Shown in pieces: positions 63,101 through 64,000 of a stretch of DNA of 64,000 nt. Under the pieces are notes generated by a model. That model made no database searches. It was given only the letters and a program-made list of their open reading frames with translations, and had not been told where the DNA came from. Origin of the DNA: Flavobacteriaceae bacterium (GTDB taxonomy: Bacteria > Bacteroidota > Bacteroidia > Flavobacteriales > Flavobacteriaceae). The position numbers and the translations under genes were made by a program. Every line of letters begins with the position of its first letter. Positions within the stretch are counted from its first letter, which is position 1. The stretch lies in NCBI GenBank assembly GCA_031277535.1, contig JAITMD010000019.1:248001-312000 (forward strand). Direction: 5' to 3'.

Positions 63101-63257
63101 CGTTTATACCTTATTGGGCCAACGCATAGCACAAGGAGAATTGTCTGGAGAAAATATGGCTATTTCCCTTCCTAATACTATAGCATCGGGTTCTTACTTT
63201 TTGGTGTTAAAAGGAGAGGATGTAAGTGAAACAGTTCAATTTATTGTTAAAGAGTAA
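60108..63257 (+). CDS. Secreted T9SS adhesin with SprB and MBG repeats
   Basis: 1049 residues. A signal peptide (1-21) leads to a beta-sandwich region (to about 240). One SprB repeat (about 245-305) reads VSCHGGSNGSATVTVTGGTGAYTYLW through ITGLKAGDYTVTVTDANGC. An Ig-like domain is followed by three MBG repeats (about 395-635), each marked by a KVYGxxDPVL-type start and a GxYxIxxGxL end. A YDG-type and an Ig-like domain follow, then a cadherin-like segment. The C-terminal type A sorting domain (about 970-1049) has VYPNPVN and YSVYTLLGQRI, which directs export by the type IX system and surface attachment. Likely a gliding/adhesion protein. Confidence 0.9.
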   Translation: MMKQLYYFFFAFFWWSMCVAQNYVPLQITSGFNEDVIAEDSLAVNFTTISIDNPNSSDSNTVLMSINYPGATVGLPSNRIITSKITNGLSFQLAPYNVNNALRIYSGVDSGTLVFQNTLKISKLFILATSGSGKSDFEGTIFFTDGTIQAINKQQVQDWYDADPSKTTISGLGRVSRYNKGLPDNNLNNPKLFQFEINIDVTNENKVIKEVSLKTLSSSIGYLNVFAVSAEKTLQITTSQTNVSCHGGSNGSATVTVTGGTGAYTYLWSNGASTARITGLKAGDYTVTVTDANGCTKTEKVTITEPNKVAPPKVSTPIIYNYGDVAQPLTAEANIGNTLLWYTTATGTTGSSNVPIPDTNTVGFQNYWVSQVNTIGCESDRELITVQVKKASLTVTAHPQTKVYGDIDPVLTYAVVGLKKGETAATVLTGSLVRDAGENTGVYTIQQGNLQVNGNYVLTYKKGELQITAAPLQITPLKGQTKVYGQKDAVLQYTAQGFKFADTVAVLSGTLGRQVGEQVGVYAYTVGSLQSLFGNYKMTIVPGAQYTITPAGLIVKVNTNQNKIYGTKDPVFTYQVSGMQFSESAYYAVTGALSRQQGEDVGLYAIEQGSLIARANYVITSFVSADFEIKKAKIQGLRLPSETFVYDGQPKSLKVVGDMPVEAVVTYTNNGQVNVGKYAVFATVDYGKNYEVLQLNGELFIEQATQQITFAALTKVVLEDTPTLQLTAKASSNLPITYTIDSQEPVNVATIDSKTGVLTFIQPGKIVVTAHQEGNVNYKAAQPVSQTIEITSRDASIWDLLIDGVSYGKVGAEVYVSIGCDKPQDVVVIEVKTQYGAVVVPSALIEVNVKEYGIHQQLITVTSMDGTVSKTYKVIIEKRIPTEHIVFQKYDNILLVNKNTSTNGGYLFTGYQWYRNGEVISKKQTYSAGGEVGAILDAGAEYHVELTLYDGRKIVSCPIVIASKSKAGLVVYPNPVNKSIHTQLYVRSQRKITQGTYSVYTLLGQRIAQGELSGENMAISLPNTIASGSYFLVLKGEDVSETVQFIVKE

Positions 63258-63270
63258 TTTATTAATGGAA

Positions 63271-63311
63271 GTGAAACAATCAAGGGTGTATGTTAAACTT
63301 GATTGTTTCAC
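63271..63311 (+). terminator. Hairpin between the adhesin and barrel genes
   Basis: A 14-bp perfect stem GTGAAACAATCAAG (63271-63284 with 63298-63311) has a 13-nt loop and no T run. It may attenuate transcription between the adhesin and the next gene. Confidence 0.6.
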
Positions 63312-63329
63312 TATAATAAATAGAAAGAA

Positions 63330-64000
63330 ATGAAAAAATATATCAGTTTATTGTGTTTGTTGGGACTAACGCATACAATTCAAGCTCAGAAGCATGGGTA
63401 TTATTATAAAAAGCATGAAGTAGGAGCAAGTGTACAAGTAGGTTTGAGTAATCTGTATGGTCATTTACCTTTTCAGTTAAATAGTGAAAATAAGGTAGGG
63501 TATGCAATTGGTGCCCAATACGATTACTTTGTAGATCCAGAGTGGAGTATCGGTTTTGGAGGTCAGTACAACATGCAGACAATAGGCATATATGCAGATA
63601 ATATTAAAGGGCAATCTCAAAAAACAGATTGGGAACAAGATGATTTTCGATTTCAATATGCTTCGAAAGGATACAAGGAATCTTGGAAGGTAAATAGTGT
63701 TGATCTTCCATTAACAGTACAGTATAGAGGGCTAAAAGATACAGATTTGTATGTTCGTACAGGAATCAAGTACAGTTTGACAATGAGTAGTAAAGGTACT
63801 TCTACGTGGACAGATTTGAAAACCTCAGGGTATTTTCCAAAATATGACGCTACTTTAGAAGACCCTCTGTTTGCGGGGTTTGGAGAGCAAGAACAAGTAG
63901 AACGCACACATGATTTTGATTTGAAAAACCGCTTTGCTTGGATAGGAGAGGTAGGGCTAAAGCATAGCTTAAGTGAGTATCAGACATTGTATGTGGGAGT
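63330..64000 (+). CDS. Outer-membrane beta-barrel protein (3' truncated by window end)
   Basis: Starts at ATG 63330 and stays open to the window end (223 residues seen). A signal peptide (1-19, ending IQAQ) is followed by alternating amphipathic strands: HEVGASVQVGLSNLYG, AIGAQYDYFVDPEWSIGFGGQYN, LPLTVQYRG and YVRTGIKYSL. The layout fits a PorT/OmpA-like barrel. It is only 72 bp downstream of the T9SS adhesin, so the two may act together at the cell surface. The missing C-terminus could hold an additional domain. Confidence 0.8.
   Translation, partial: MKKYISLLCLLGLTHTIQAQKHGYYYKKHEVGASVQVGLSNLYGHLPFQLNSENKVGYAIGAQYDYFVDPEWSIGFGGQYNMQTIGIYADNIKGQSQKTDWEQDDFRFQYASKGYKESWKVNSVDLPLTVQYRGLKDTDLYVRTGIKYSLTMSSKGTSTWTDLKTSGYFPKYDATLEDPLFAGFGEQEQVERTHDFDLKNRFAWIGEVGLKHSLSEYQTLYVG

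Noticed and set aside
1..64000. Prophage, insertion sequence or integrative element
   Set aside because: No transposase, integrase, capsid, relaxase or tRNA gene was seen, and no flanking direct repeats could be established by eye.

Overview
The window comes from an AT-rich member of the Bacteroidota, class Flavobacteriia. A Myroides-like organism is my best guess, but the genus is inferred from overall resemblance only. Supporting evidence: a SusC/SusD pair, a type IX secretion (T9SS) type A sorting domain on an adhesin with SprB and MBG repeats, a bacillithiol gene (bshA), a three-subunit type-B succinate dehydrogenase/fumarate reductase, Bacteroidota-style TAnnTTTG promoter elements, and very few Shine-Dalgarno sequences. 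I saw no rRNA, tRNA, CRISPR array, intact insertion sequence or prophage.

Layout. 0-10 kb: tail of an unknown gene, an AlkD-like repair protein, a luciferase-like monooxygenase, then a minus-strand block of response regulator, histidine kinase, SusC and SusD, and an orphan SUKH-like gene. 10.8-16.8 kb: sdhC-sdhA-sdhB in one operon with an outer-membrane porin and a DASS dicarboxylate transporter, which makes a C4-dicarboxylate import and respiration unit. 16.9-20.5 kb: photolyase, an exported Ntn amide hydrolase, a PorT-like barrel and RidA. 20.5-31.8 kb: an envelope/core block of LptD, divergent N-acetylmuramoyl-alanine amidase, an MCE/MlaD protein, a membrane Fe-S oxidoreductase with its CCG partner and a small companion, and a GH3/beta-lactamase-fold fusion.

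32.0-34.6 kb is very AT-rich accessory DNA. It looks like polymorphic-toxin debris: an immunity-like gene, a start-less fragment of a large surface protein, a possible toxin tail and a partner. 34.8-41.0 kb is a tight six-gene operon matching the E. coli ynbABCD lipid cluster, with an added SDR and a patatin-like gene. 42-50 kb: second RidA, a SUKH immunity-type gene, an AraC regulator divergent from a DHA2 efflux pump, a SUFU protein, bshA, a DUF1963 pair and an EamA exporter.

51.1-54.6 kb is the most interesting accessory unit. A WYL regulator is followed at 2-31 bp gaps by a DUF1232 membrane protein, a membrane-anchored small GTPase, a tail-anchored protein, an unknown protein and an HNH-nuclease-like protein; this is a candidate defence system. 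54.7-64 kb: a 7TM-LuxR receptor, an AraC regulator, an exported cytosine-deaminase-like amidohydrolase, small DUF proteins, the T9SS adhesin and a barrel protein cut by the window edge.

Three long intergenic gaps (2.7, 24.7 and 41.6 kb) each carry a cluster of short motifs repeated exactly every 11 bp, with motif copies of opposite orientation nearby. Nothing in the annotated genes explains these clusters.
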